From Massilia violaceinigra (GTDB taxonomy: Bacteria > Pseudomonadota > Gammaproteobacteria > Burkholderiales > Burkholderiaceae_D): a DNA stretch of 64,000 nt. Of this stretch, positions 34,233 through 43,126 are shown one piece after another. The notes under the pieces are model-generated. The model saw nothing but the letters and a program-made list of their open reading frames with translations, had not been told where the DNA came from and did no database searches. Numbering within the stretch: the first letter of the stretch is position 1; each line of letters begins with the position of its first letter. A program made the translations under genes and the position numbers. The stretch lies in assembly GCF_002752675.1 (NCBI RefSeq), contig NZ_CP024608.1, positions 124,001 to 188,000 on the forward strand. The letters run 5' to 3'.

Positions 34233-35507
34233 TTATAGAGCATTGTCGCTATACCAATTTTTATCAAGGAAGCTGGGACGTACCGGCGTTTGCTTCAGAT
34301 GGCCGATAAGGCGTTCGACATGGCGCACCTCGTCGATGCCCAAAAAACCATAACGCTGCAAAAGGTTCCCGCTCCTGGAGATCACCTCCGATGCGGGTTC
34401 GAGCAGGAGGTCGCCGCTGTCGTTACGGCCGCCGATGCAGTCGGCATGCACCAGGCCGGCCGGTGCGTAGGTACGCGTGATGAGCGGGCCGCTGGCGTCG
34501 ATCGTCAAGGCCCGTGCGGTGGTAATGGCATGCACCACGCTGAGCGCAGCCTTGCGCATCTTGAACGGCTGATACAGGTGGTAAACACCAATCCACAGAA
34601 ACAGCAAGGGTCCGCACAACAGCACCACTGGGGCGATGTCTCCCGGCCGAGTGGTTGCCCACATTGCCGGGGCCATAAACCCGGTGAGAACCAGGCTAAA
34701 GAGCGTCCACACGATAAAAAAGGATTGGGCCACCAAACCTCTTTTCAGATAACTGTTAGGGATGGGCTGCGCGGCCCAGACCAGCCGTTCGTCCGGCGCC
34801 ATTTCCGCGCGCAGCGCCTGGCGCAGCTTGTGCGGCAAGGGCCCGATATCGGGCGTGATGAGGCAGCGCTGGAAGCTGGCATGCGGTGTGTTCGGCGCCA
34901 GCGGCAGCGTTGCCGCCAGCGCCGCGATGAGTCCATGCACGCGCCGCACCCCGGCAATGCCGAGCATGCCGTAGCGGTTCGTCGTATAGCTGTCACCGTC
35001 GTATTCGTGTTCGGTTTCCAGTATCAGGTCGCCCCAGCCGCCGGCATGCTCGGTGCGTTCGATTTGCTGCAACTGCACGGGACGATACAACCTGATCGTT
35101 TCGGGATCGTCGCCGCCCAACAGGATGACGCGCTCGCTGGTGATGGCGTACACCACGAAGCGTGCTTCTTCCTCGAGCCTGGACGGCGCCCGCAATCCGA
35201 GCACGCCGCCCAGCAGAAACGGCACGCCGATCAGCGGCAGAAAATCGAAGTCGAGGCCGTGCAGGAGCGTACGGGCGATGCCGCCGACAATCCAGAGCAG
35301 CCCGATTACCAGCATCGCTACAAAAACGGTACGAAGCTCGTATGCCTCCCGTTTCCTATAGTGCTGGGCGATCGGCTGGCCGACCCAGACCAGGCGCTCG
35401 TCCGGTCTCAACGCCGCCTGGAGGCGGTTCTGCAGATATTTGGGAAGTACCGCGATGTCGGTCAATATGGCTCCATGGAGGAAATTGGCGCCACCATTAT
35501 GGCGCAT
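34233..35507 (-). CDS. membrane protein with two PH-like (bPH) units
   Basis: A 424-residue inner-membrane protein built as an internal duplication. Each half has a segment with PDERLVW followed by A/G-QPI (about residues 36-46 and 240-250), two hydrophobic spans (for example TVFVAMLVIGLLWIVGGIA and FFIVWTLFSLVLTGFMAP), and a strand-rich tail ending in YGMLGI or YGFLGI plus V-R-x-V-x-x-LI. The tails resemble bacterial PH domains. Role unknown. The ATG at 35507 has no ribosome site; a TTG at 35465 with GGAG five bases upstream is a real alternative. It is the last gene of the minus-strand run before the M3 peptidases. Confidence 0.7.
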   Translation of the reverse strand: MRHNGGANFLHGAILTDIAVLPKYLQNRLQAALRPDERLVWVGQPIAQHYRKREAYELRTVFVAMLVIGLLWIVGGIARTLLHGLDFDFLPLIGVPFLLGGVLGLRAPSRLEEEARFVVYAITSERVILLGGDDPETIRLYRPVQLQQIERTEHAGGWGDLILETEHEYDGDSYTTNRYGMLGIAGVRRVHGLIAALAATLPLAPNTPHASFQRCLITPDIGPLPHKLRQALRAEMAPDERLVWAAQPIPNSYLKRGLVAQSFFIVWTLFSLVLTGFMAPAMWATTRPGDIAPVVLLCGPLLFLWIGVYHLYQPFKMRKAALSVVHAITTARALTIDASGPLITRTYAPAGLVHADCIGGRNDSGDLLLEPASEVISRSGNLLQRYGFLGIDEVRHVERLIGHLKQTPVRPSFLDKNWYSDNAL

Positions 35508-35536
35508 CGGCGCATGCGGCCGGAAAATGCTCTGGA

Positions 35537-35567
35537 CAAAAAAATGCCGTTCTGAGCGAACGGCATT
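35537..35567 (-). terminator. intrinsic terminator of the first M3 peptidase gene
   Basis: AATGCCGTTC pairs with GAACGGCATT around a TGAGC loop; the leftward transcript then reads into an eight-residue U run. It begins 20 bp after the peptidase stop codon. Confidence 0.9.
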
Positions 35568-35586
35568 GTTGAGGGTTCAGGCAGGC

Positions 35587-37716
35587 TTACTTGGCGTTCA
35601 GTCCGCGGCGTTCCAGCAGCGGCTCGATGGTCGCATCGCGGCCGCGGAAGTTGCGGTACATCTGCATGGCATCGAGCGTGCCGCCTTTCGACAGCAGCAT
35701 CTTGCGGAAATGGTCGCCATTCTTGCGCGACAAGCCACCGTTTTCATTGAACCAGCCGACGGTATCGGCATCCAACTTTTCACTCCACAGGTAACCGTAG
35801 TACCCGGCCGAATAACCGCCCGAGAACACGTGCGAAAAGTAGGTGCTGCGATAGCGTGGCGGCACCGGCGCGAAGTCGACACCGGCCTCTTTCAATGCGG
35901 CCGCCTCGAAGGCCGCCACATCGGCCGGAATCTGCGCCGCGCTCAACTGGTGCCAGCGCTGGTCGACGATGGCCGACGCCAGGTACTCGGTGGTGCGGTA
36001 GCCTTCGTTGAACTGCTTCGACGCGATCACCTTGTCGAGCAATTCCTTCGGCATCGGCTCGCCGGTCTTGTAGTGCTTGGCATAGTTGGCCAGCACTTCG
36101 GGCCAGACGGACCACATTTCATTAACCTGCGAGGGGAACTCGACGAAGTCGCGCGGCACGCCGGTGCCGGCGAAGCGCGGATATTTCACGTCCGAGAACA
36201 TGCCGTGCAGCGCATGGCCGAACTCGTGGAACAGGGTGCGCAGTTCGTCGTAGGTAAGCAGGGTCGGCTCGCCCGCGGGCGGCTTGGGAATGTTCAGGTG
36301 GTTGCCGATGACCGGGCGCGTGCCCATCAGGTGCGACTGGGGCACGTAGGCATTGGCCCAGGCGCCGCCGCGCTTGTTGCCGCGCGCGTAAAAGTCGGCC
36401 ACGAAGATGGCCAGCGGCTTGCCGTTGGCATCGATCACGTCGAACACGCGCATGTCGGGGTCGTACACCGGCAAGTCCTTGCGCTCCTTGAAGCTCAAGC
36501 CGTAGACCTTGCCGGCGGCGTAGAACACGCCGTTGGTCAGCACATTGTCCAGTTCAAAATAGGGACGCAGCTGGCTCTGGTCGAAATTGAAGCGTTCGGC
36601 GCGCACCTTGTCGCTGTAGAAGGCCCAGTCGTGGGCGGCCAGCTGGAAGCCGCCCTTGCCGGCGTCGATGACTTTCTGGATGTCGGCCGCTTCCTTGCGC
36701 GCGTTCGCCACCGCCGGCTTGGCCAGCTCGCTCAAGAGCTTGTTGACCGTGCCGGTGTCCCTGGCGGTCTGGTCTTCCAGCATGTAGGCGGCGTGGTTGG
36801 CGTAGCCGAGCAGGGCTGCGCGCTCGGCACGCAGCCTGGCGATCTTGAGCACGACGCCGGTATTGTCGAACTCGCCGCCGCGGCTGCCGCGCGCGAGCGA
36901 TGCCGCCAGCAGGCGTTCGCGCACCGAGCGGTCGGTCAGCACCGACAGCGGCGCCTGGCCGGTGGTGTTGGTGACGGGGATGGCGAACTTGCCGTCCAGG
37001 CCGCGTTTTTTGGCGACGCCGGCGGCGGCATCGATGGCGGCGTCGGACATGCCGGCCAGTTCGGCGCGGGTATCGACCACCAGCGCGGCGGCGTTCGCTT
37101 CGCTCAGCACGTTCTGGCTGAAGGTGGTTTGCAGGGTGGCCAGTTCGGCGTTATAGCCCTTGAGCTTGTCCTTGTCGGCGGCGTTCAGTTTGGCGCCGGC
37201 GCGCACGAAGTCCTTGCGGTAGCGTTCCAGCAGAAACGCCGATTCGGCATCCAGGCGCAGCTTGGCGCGCTTGGCGTACAGGGTGTCGATGCGGTCGAAC
37301 AGTTTTTTATTCAGCAGCATGGCATCGCGGTGGGCGGCCAGCTTGGGCGCCAGTTCGCGCTCCAGGCCCTTGATGGTGTCGTTGGTGCTGCCGCCGGAAA
37401 AAATGCCGAAGGCGGTACCGGTGCGCGCGAGCAGCTTGCCCGAGCGTTCCAGCGCGACGATGGTGTTCTCGAAGGTGGCCGGCTTGCGGTTGTTGGCGAT
37501 GGCATCAACTTCGGCGGCGTGCTGGCGCATGCCTTCGGCAAAGGCCGGGGCGAAGTGCTCGTTCTTGATCTTGTCGAAGGCCGGGTAGTTGAACGGCAGC
37601 GTGCTGACGCTGGCGAACGGGTTGGCGGCGTCGAGCGCGGCGGATGCGGGCGCGAGGAAGGCGAAGTTAGCCACGGCCAGGCTGGCCGCGATGATCATCA
37701 ATGAGGGACGTGTCAT
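35587..37716 (-). CDS. dcp: exported M3 peptidase (peptidyl-dipeptidase Dcp type), copy 1
   Basis: A 709-residue zinc metallopeptidase. The N-terminal signal peptide (LMIIAASLAVANFAFLAPASA) directs it to the periplasm. The zinc motif HEFGHALHGMFSD with the downstream glutamate region VEFPSQVNE and the substrate loop YYGYLWSEKLDADT match Dcp, which releases C-terminal dipeptides. Length agrees with the family. Copy 2 lies immediately upstream on the same strand and is highly similar throughout, so the pair is a tandem duplication. A GTCGTCCCCGC palindrome separates them, and a terminator follows this copy. Confidence 0.92.
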   Translation of the reverse strand: MTRPSLMIIAASLAVANFAFLAPASAALDAANPFASVSTLPFNYPAFDKIKNEHFAPAFAEGMRQHAAEVDAIANNRKPATFENTIVALERSGKLLARTGTAFGIFSGGSTNDTIKGLERELAPKLAAHRDAMLLNKKLFDRIDTLYAKRAKLRLDAESAFLLERYRKDFVRAGAKLNAADKDKLKGYNAELATLQTTFSQNVLSEANAAALVVDTRAELAGMSDAAIDAAAGVAKKRGLDGKFAIPVTNTTGQAPLSVLTDRSVRERLLAASLARGSRGGEFDNTGVVLKIARLRAERAALLGYANHAAYMLEDQTARDTGTVNKLLSELAKPAVANARKEAADIQKVIDAGKGGFQLAAHDWAFYSDKVRAERFNFDQSQLRPYFELDNVLTNGVFYAAGKVYGLSFKERKDLPVYDPDMRVFDVIDANGKPLAIFVADFYARGNKRGGAWANAYVPQSHLMGTRPVIGNHLNIPKPPAGEPTLLTYDELRTLFHEFGHALHGMFSDVKYPRFAGTGVPRDFVEFPSQVNEMWSVWPEVLANYAKHYKTGEPMPKELLDKVIASKQFNEGYRTTEYLASAIVDQRWHQLSAAQIPADVAAFEAAALKEAGVDFAPVPPRYRSTYFSHVFSGGYSAGYYGYLWSEKLDADTVGWFNENGGLSRKNGDHFRKMLLSKGGTLDAMQMYRNFRGRDATIEPLLERRGLNAK

Positions 37717-37742
37717 GGCGTTTTGCGGAGAAAGAGGGAGAG

Positions 37743-37776
37743 CCGTCGTCCCCGCGCCTGGGCGCGGGGACGACGG
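37743..37776. repeat. GC-variant palindrome between the two M3 genes
   Basis: CCGTCGTCCCCGCGCC, loop TG, GGCGCGGGGACGACGG: a perfect 16-bp stem followed by TTTT on the plus strand. It is a GC-rich variant of the GTCGTTCCCGC family and is the only terminator-like structure after copy 2. Confidence 0.88.
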
Positions 37777-37816
37777 TTTTAAAGATGCAGGCCCGGGCAG
37801 ATGCCCAGGCGCGGTC

Positions 37817-39955
37817 TTAGTTGGCGTTCAGGCCGCGACGGTTCAGCAACGGCTCGATCTTCGGCTCGCGGCCGCGGAAATTGCGGAACAGGTCGAGCGC
37901 GTCGGCCGTGCCGCCGCGCGAGAGCAAGGTTTTGCGGAAATGGTCGCCGTTCTTGCGCTGCAGGCCGCCATTTTCCTTGAACCATTCGACCGTGTCGGCG
38001 TCCAGCTTCTCGCTCCACAGGTAAGCGTAGTAACCGGCCGAGTAACCGCCCGAGAAACTGTGCGAGAAGTAAGTCGTGCTGTAGCGCGGCGGCACCGGCG
38101 CGAAATCGACGCCGGCTTCCTTCAGCGCAGCCGCTTCAAAACCGATCACGTCGCTCGGCACTTGCGCCGCGCTCAGCTGGTGCCAGCGCTGGTCCACCAG
38201 CGATGCCGCCAGATATTCCGTGGTCAGGAAGCCCTGGTTGAATTTTTTCGAGGCGATGACCTTGTCCAGCAATTCCTTCGGCATCGCTTCGCCGGTCTTG
38301 TAATGCTTGGCGTAGTTGGCCAGCACTTCCGGCGCGATCATCCACATTTCGTTGACCTGCGACGGATATTCGACGAAGTCGCGCGGCACGTTCGTGCCCG
38401 AGAAGCGCGGGTACTTCACGTTCGAGAACATGCCGTGCAGCGCGTGGCCGAATTCGTGGAACGTGGTCTTGACTTCATCAACCGTCAGCAGGGTCGGCTC
38501 GCCCGCCGGCGGCTTGGGAATGTTCAGGTGGTTGGCGACGACCGAGCGGGTGCCCATCAGGCCCGACTGCGATACGTATTCGTTCATCCACGCGCCACCC
38601 TGCTTGTTGCTGCGCGCGTACATATCGGCCAGGAAGATGGCCAGCTGCTTGCCGTTGGCATCGAACACGTCGTACACGCGCACGTCCGCGTGGTACACCG
38701 GCAAGTCCTTGCGTTCCTTGAATTTCAGGCCGTACAGCTTTTCGGCCGCGAAGAACACGCCGTTGACCAGCACGTTGTCGAGCTCGAAGTACGGCTTGAG
38801 CTGGTTTGCATCGAAGTTGAAGCGCTGGGCGCGCACCTTGTCGGTGTAGAAGGCCCAGTCGGCCGCGCCGACCTTGAATCCGCCCTTTTCAAGATCGATG
38901 ACCTTCTGGATGTCCTCCGCTTCCTTGCGTGCGTTGGTCACGGCCGGCTTGGCCAGCTCCGACAGCAGCTTGTTGACGGCGCCCGTGTCCTTGGCGGTCT
39001 GGTCTTCCAGCGAGTAGGCGGCGAAGTTCGGGTAGCCGAGCAAGGCGGCGCGGTCGGCGCGCAGCTTGGCCAGCTTGACGACGACGGCGCGGTTGTCGAA
39101 TTCACCGCCGCGGCTGCCGCGCTGAAGCGAAGCGCTCATCAGGCGTTCGCGCACGGCGCGGTTGGTCAGCACCGCCAGCGGCGGCTGGCCGCTGGTGTTG
39201 ATCAGCGCGACGGCGAACTTGCCATCGTGGCCACGCGTCTTGGCGTCGGCCGCGGCGGCGTCGATCGCCGCATCGCTCATGCCGGCCAGTTCGGCGCGGG
39301 TGTCGACGATCAGCGCCGATGCGTTGGTTTCCTTGAGCACGTTCTGGGTGAACGTGGTCTGCATGGTGGCGATTTCGCTGTTGAACGCTTTCAGCTTTTC
39401 CTTGTCCTCGGCCGACAGCTTGGCGCCGGCGCGCACGAAGTCCTTGTGATAGCGCTCGAGCAGGTGCTTCGATTCGGCGTCCAGGCCGAGCTTGGCGCGC
39501 TTGTCGTACAGGGTCTTGACGCGCTGGTACAGCTTGGCGTTGAGGAAGACCGCATCGTTGTGCGCGGCCAGCTTGGGCGACATTTCACGATCGATGGCGT
39601 CCAGCGTATCGTTGGTGTTGGCGCCCTGCAGGGCCGAGAAGGTGGTCGCCACGCGCGTGAGCAGCTGGCCCGAGCGCTCCAGCGCCACCACGGTATTGTC
39701 GAACGTCGGCGCCTTGCGATTGTTGGCGATGGTGTCGACTTCGCGCAGGTGATCGCTCATGCCGGCCGCGTAGGCGGGCAGGAAATGCTCGTCCTTGATC
39801 TTGTCGAATGCCGGGTAATGGAACGGCAGCGTGCTGAGTTTGGCGAAGGGGTTGGTCGCGACCAGGGCGGTAGCCGGCGCGACAGGCGCGGCAATGGCGG
39901 CGACATTGACCAGCGCCAGGCTGGCGGCAACGATAAGCATGTTTGGACGGTTCAT
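37817..39955 (-). CDS. dcp: exported M3 peptidase (peptidyl-dipeptidase Dcp type), copy 2
   Basis: A 712-residue paralogue of the neighbouring Dcp. Its N-terminus MNRPNMLIVAASLALVNVAA aligns with MTRPSLMIIAASLAVANFAF of copy 1, which fixes the start at the ATG at 39955 rather than a GTG four codons upstream. The zinc motif FHEFGHALHGMFSN and the segment VPRDFVEYPSQVNEMW are intact. Differences cluster in surface loops, consistent with divergence in peptide preference after duplication. It is expected in the periplasm, where it trims peptides, perhaps those made by the secreted proteases encoded nearby. Confidence 0.92.
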   Translation of the reverse strand: MNRPNMLIVAASLALVNVAAIAAPVAPATALVATNPFAKLSTLPFHYPAFDKIKDEHFLPAYAAGMSDHLREVDTIANNRKAPTFDNTVVALERSGQLLTRVATTFSALQGANTNDTLDAIDREMSPKLAAHNDAVFLNAKLYQRVKTLYDKRAKLGLDAESKHLLERYHKDFVRAGAKLSAEDKEKLKAFNSEIATMQTTFTQNVLKETNASALIVDTRAELAGMSDAAIDAAAADAKTRGHDGKFAVALINTSGQPPLAVLTNRAVRERLMSASLQRGSRGGEFDNRAVVVKLAKLRADRAALLGYPNFAAYSLEDQTAKDTGAVNKLLSELAKPAVTNARKEAEDIQKVIDLEKGGFKVGAADWAFYTDKVRAQRFNFDANQLKPYFELDNVLVNGVFFAAEKLYGLKFKERKDLPVYHADVRVYDVFDANGKQLAIFLADMYARSNKQGGAWMNEYVSQSGLMGTRSVVANHLNIPKPPAGEPTLLTVDEVKTTFHEFGHALHGMFSNVKYPRFSGTNVPRDFVEYPSQVNEMWMIAPEVLANYAKHYKTGEAMPKELLDKVIASKKFNQGFLTTEYLAASLVDQRWHQLSAAQVPSDVIGFEAAALKEAGVDFAPVPPRYSTTYFSHSFSGGYSAGYYAYLWSEKLDADTVEWFKENGGLQRKNGDHFRKTLLSRGGTADALDLFRNFRGREPKIEPLLNRRGLNAN

Positions 39956-40100
39956 GGCATCTTTCACGAGCGCTAAGTAAAGCTGCCGACGGATAGCCGG
40001 CAGCGCATGAGCGCACGATCATATCAGCATGCCATCGCTGCGTCATCCGCGACGATGTATGCATGCCGGCGCCGGCAACGCCGTATTGACGGGTGAAAGA

Positions 40101-40304
40101 TCAGTAATGCGGCGGGCGGTCGTTGACCGGATTCGGTCCCGACTGGGGATTGTTGCGGATGTGTTCGGCCAGCTTGGCGACCATCGCATCGAGCTGGTCG
40201 ATGCGGCGGCCTTGCTGGTACACCATCTGGTTCAGGGATTCGACCAGGTCTTCCTGGTGCGCGAGCTTGATCTCGATATCGACAAAACGGTCTTCCTGGC
40301 TCAC
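40101..40304 (-). CDS. slyX: SlyX family protein
   Basis: A 67-residue coiled-coil protein with the SlyX pattern RFVDIEIKLAHQEDLVESLN followed by QMVYQQGRRIDQLDAMVAKL and the family C-terminal PPHY. The function is unknown. It is a single gene between the M3 peptidase and the DUF4214 gene. Confidence 0.9.
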   Translation of the reverse strand: MSQEDRFVDIEIKLAHQEDLVESLNQMVYQQGRRIDQLDAMVAKLAEHIRNNPQSGPNPVNDRPPHY

Positions 40305-40346
40305 GGCGGCGTCCTTGGGGGCAAAGCCGCCATTATGCCAGTGCGC

Positions 40347-41216
40347 TCAGGCCAGTCCGCCTTCCCACGCCGCCGGCGCCACGCCCACCAGCAGCAGCGG
40401 GGGCGCGTCCGGCGACTCGGGAGCGTCCAGGGTCGTATGCAGTTCGCCCGACATGACCGCCAGCATGGTCTTGATCACCGCGTGAAACGCCTCGACATCG
40501 CTGCCGGCGGTCACCGTTGCGAGCATGGTGCGCACCATCGAGGCGGCCAGGGTGGTGCCGTAACCGGCGATTTCGGACGGGCGGTCGATCGCCAGGGTGA
40601 AATCGGACGCCACCGCCAGCGTGTTACCGATGCGCTGGGCGTCGAGCAAGCCCTGGGGCGTGAGGTTTTGCAAGGCGCCCGACATGATCGACATGGCGGC
40701 ATTGGCGCGCGAGAGCGCGCCGCTGTCGATGGCCTCGCTCCAGAACGCCAGGCCGGCCTCGGCCGGGCTGCGGCCGAGCACGTTCTTGAAGACCGCTTCG
40801 ACAAACGCGCCGGTGCCGTCCGGATACAGCGCATCCGATTCGGCGCTGGCGCTGAAACTGTCGATCAGCTTGTGCAAGCCGGGATTGGTGTTGTAGGCGG
40901 CGCTGATGCCGGCGATGTCGCGCGGCGCGCCCAGCTTGGCCAGCTGGTCCTGGAAGCTCTGCATGCCGGCATGGTCGGCGGCGCGGCCGAAATAGGCCAC
41001 GTACAGGGCTTGCACGACCGAGTCGTATTCGACATTGACGGTGCTGTCGCTGAACTTGAAGCGTTCGATATTGGACAGCAGCTTGAGGCCGCCGATAGCG
41101 CCGCTCTTGGGCAGCACGGCGTAACCGCCGGCGCCGGTGGTGATGTTGTAGTCGGCCCGCAAGCCGGCGAAACCGACCGTGTCGACGCCGCTGCCGCCGT
41201 TGATATCAACCAGCAT
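40347..41216 (-). CDS. DUF4214 domain protein without a protease domain
   Basis: A 289-residue protein equivalent to the C-terminal module of the M10 proteases upstream. It opens with a calcium-binding-like segment (DINGGSGVDTVGFAGLRADYNI) and a strand pair (LLSNIERFKFSDSTVNVEYD). The DUF4214 core follows (VVQALYVAYFGRAADHAGMQ, NVLGRSPAEAGLAFW, LSRANAAMSIMSGAL). It has no signal peptide; like many DUF4214/RTX proteins it may leave by type I secretion. The start at 41216 has AAGGAA upstream. It lies 59 bp downstream of an M10 gene and is probably co-transcribed with it. It could be a truncated paralogue or a real partner. Confidence 0.8.
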   Translation of the reverse strand: MLVDINGGSGVDTVGFAGLRADYNITTGAGGYAVLPKSGAIGGLKLLSNIERFKFSDSTVNVEYDSVVQALYVAYFGRAADHAGMQSFQDQLAKLGAPRDIAGISAAYNTNPGLHKLIDSFSASAESDALYPDGTGAFVEAVFKNVLGRSPAEAGLAFWSEAIDSGALSRANAAMSIMSGALQNLTPQGLLDAQRIGNTLAVASDFTLAIDRPSEIAGYGTTLAASMVRTMLATVTAGSDVEAFHAVIKTMLAVMSGELHTTLDAPESPDAPPLLLVGVAPAAWEGGLA

Positions 41217-41275
41217 GATCCATTCCTTCGATGTTGACCCGCCGGCGCTGCCACCGTGGCCCGCGCCCGTGTTAA

Positions 41276-42898
41276 CTATACCAGCGTCTGCTCCCACGCC
41301 TGGAAGCCGATGCCAATCAGGTCGGCGTGGGCAATAGGCAGGTCCCCAGGCATATCGCCAGCGACGCGCACCGCGCCGGTCATGGCGCCCAGAGTGGCCT
41401 TGATGGTGCTCTGGTAGGCAGTCAGGTCGGTGGTGGCGGTGACCGCGCCGAGCATGGTGCGCACCGAGGCCGCCGCCGCCTTGGTGCCGTAACCGGCGAT
41501 CTCGGCCGCGGTATCGATGGACAGGGTAAAGCCCGAGGCCACCGCCAGCTTGTTGTTGATCAGCTTGGCGTCGAGCACGCCCTGGGCGGTCTTGTTGTCG
41601 AGCGCGCCGGACATGATCGACAGCGAGGCATTCGCCTTGGACAAGCCCTTGTGGTCGATCGCATCGGTCCAGAACGACAGGCCGGCGCTGGCAGGAGCGC
41701 GTCCGAACACGTTCTGGAAGATGCCCTTCACGAACGTGGCGGTGTCGCCCGGATACAGGGCGGCCGATTCGGCGCTGCCGGCGAAACTGTCGATCAGCGC
41801 ATGCAGGCCGGCATCCTTGGCGTAGGCCGCCGCCAGCGCGCTCATGTCGCGCGGGGCGCCCAGGGTGGCCAGCTGGTTCTGGAAGCTGAGCATGCCGTTG
41901 TAGTCGGCGGCGCGCCCGAAATAGCCCACGTACAGGGCTTGCACGACGGCCTCGTAGTCGAGCGACACGTTGGCGTTGGAAAAGCGCAGCGTTTCGATAT
42001 TTGTCAGTACGTCATAGCCTTCGTCGCCGGCGTGGTCGGACACCACATAGCCGGCCGCGATCTTGGTGAGCTCGTAATTGGCGCGCGGCCCGACGTAATA
42101 GGCCACATCGTTGCCGGCACCGCCATCGATATCGTCGTCGCCGCCCGCCCCTTCGATCACTTCGCTGTTGTAGGTGCCGGTGAGGCGCTCGGCGATGTCG
42201 CGCCCGGTGAAGTAATCCTTGCCGCTGCCCACGCCATAGGTGCCGCCGAGGCCGTCGCGGCCGTACAGCCAGTTGAGCGCGGCGATATCGTAGGGGCTGT
42301 AGGTCTGGTACGGGCCGCCTACCCAATCGTAGGACATCAGGGTGTTGCCGGTGTGGTCATCGTCGTAGGGCAACTGCTCGTCGCCCTCGAAGGGGTGCTT
42401 CAAGCCCAGCATGTGGCCCAGTTCGTGCAGCAGGATTTCGTAGCCGGGGCCGCCCAGGCTCAGATCAGCGTTTTTGGCGCGAAACTCCACATTGTCGAGG
42501 TAGATATACGCCTTGGCGGTCAAATCGCGCACCGTAGTGCCGTAGCTCGGCGGCGTGTAGCTCGTCATCCAGCTGCACAGGCCCATGGTATCGGCGTCGG
42601 CGATATTGATCGAGGCCATGTGGATCTGGGCGCGGCTGCCGTCGGTCGTTTCGGTAAAGCCGATCCCGGTCAGCGAGGTGATGTAGGCCAGCGCCGTGCG
42701 CGTGGCGCTTTGCTGGGCCGGCGAAAACGCGGCCTGCCCCGTGCGGCTTTCTTCATTGCCGCTGGCCACGGAAAAAGTGTAGCTCAGCGAGCGGGCGCCG
42801 GTGCCGAGAAAATTCCAGCCCGGTCCGGAGCTCAGCAGAGCGTCGATGTTGTTGAAGCCGGATAGGCGGACGATTTCGATATCGGAAACGATAGTCAT
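41276..42898 (-). CDS. M10 serralysin-like metalloprotease with DUF4214 tail (copy A)
   Basis: A 540-residue secreted-type zinc endopeptidase without a signal peptide. The catalytic domain has zinc ligands His158, His162 and His168 and general base Glu159 (LLHELGHMLGLKHPF), with a Met-turn at Met188 (NTLMSYDW). A short RTX-like glycine/aspartate segment (EGAGGDDDIDGGAGND, about 249-264) follows. A second strand-rich unit leads into DUF4214 (about 318-480, VVQALYVGYFGRAADYNGML, FGRAPASAGLSFW). Type I secretion is inferred; no transporter genes are in view. It is the shortest of the three M10 genes because it lacks the Ig-like repeats. Confidence 0.9.
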   Translation of the reverse strand: MTIVSDIEIVRLSGFNNIDALLSSGPGWNFLGTGARSLSYTFSVASGNEESRTGQAAFSPAQQSATRTALAYITSLTGIGFTETTDGSRAQIHMASINIADADTMGLCSWMTSYTPPSYGTTVRDLTAKAYIYLDNVEFRAKNADLSLGGPGYEILLHELGHMLGLKHPFEGDEQLPYDDDHTGNTLMSYDWVGGPYQTYSPYDIAALNWLYGRDGLGGTYGVGSGKDYFTGRDIAERLTGTYNSEVIEGAGGDDDIDGGAGNDVAYYVGPRANYELTKIAAGYVVSDHAGDEGYDVLTNIETLRFSNANVSLDYEAVVQALYVGYFGRAADYNGMLSFQNQLATLGAPRDMSALAAAYAKDAGLHALIDSFAGSAESAALYPGDTATFVKGIFQNVFGRAPASAGLSFWTDAIDHKGLSKANASLSIMSGALDNKTAQGVLDAKLINNKLAVASGFTLSIDTAAEIAGYGTKAAAASVRTMLGAVTATTDLTAYQSTIKATLGAMTGAVRVAGDMPGDLPIAHADLIGIGFQAWEQTLV

Positions 42899-43055
42899 GC
42901 GGAGACTCTGAAAAAGGGTGATTGGCCGGACACGTGCGGCTGGCGCAGGACAGGCTGACGGAAAAGCGAGCAGGCATTGTTGCCAGATATTACCGCAAGT
43001 ATCTCAAAAGCAAGTATTTACGTTACAAATCAGGCGCTCCGTTTCGCCAATAAAC

Positions 43056-43099
43056 CACAAAAAACGGGCGCCTTACCCGGAATGGGTAAGGCGCCCGTT
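43056..43099 (-). terminator. intrinsic terminator of M10 copy B
   Basis: AACGGGCGCCTTACCC pairs with GGGTAAGGCGCCCGTT (16 bp, 5-nt loop), followed in the leftward transcript by a U-rich tract. It begins 28 bp after the stop of the gene ending at 43127. A near-identical copy lies at 45836-45877. Confidence 0.93.
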
Positions 43100-43126
43100 G
43101 CGGCCGAGTCTGGAAAAGGCCGCGCT

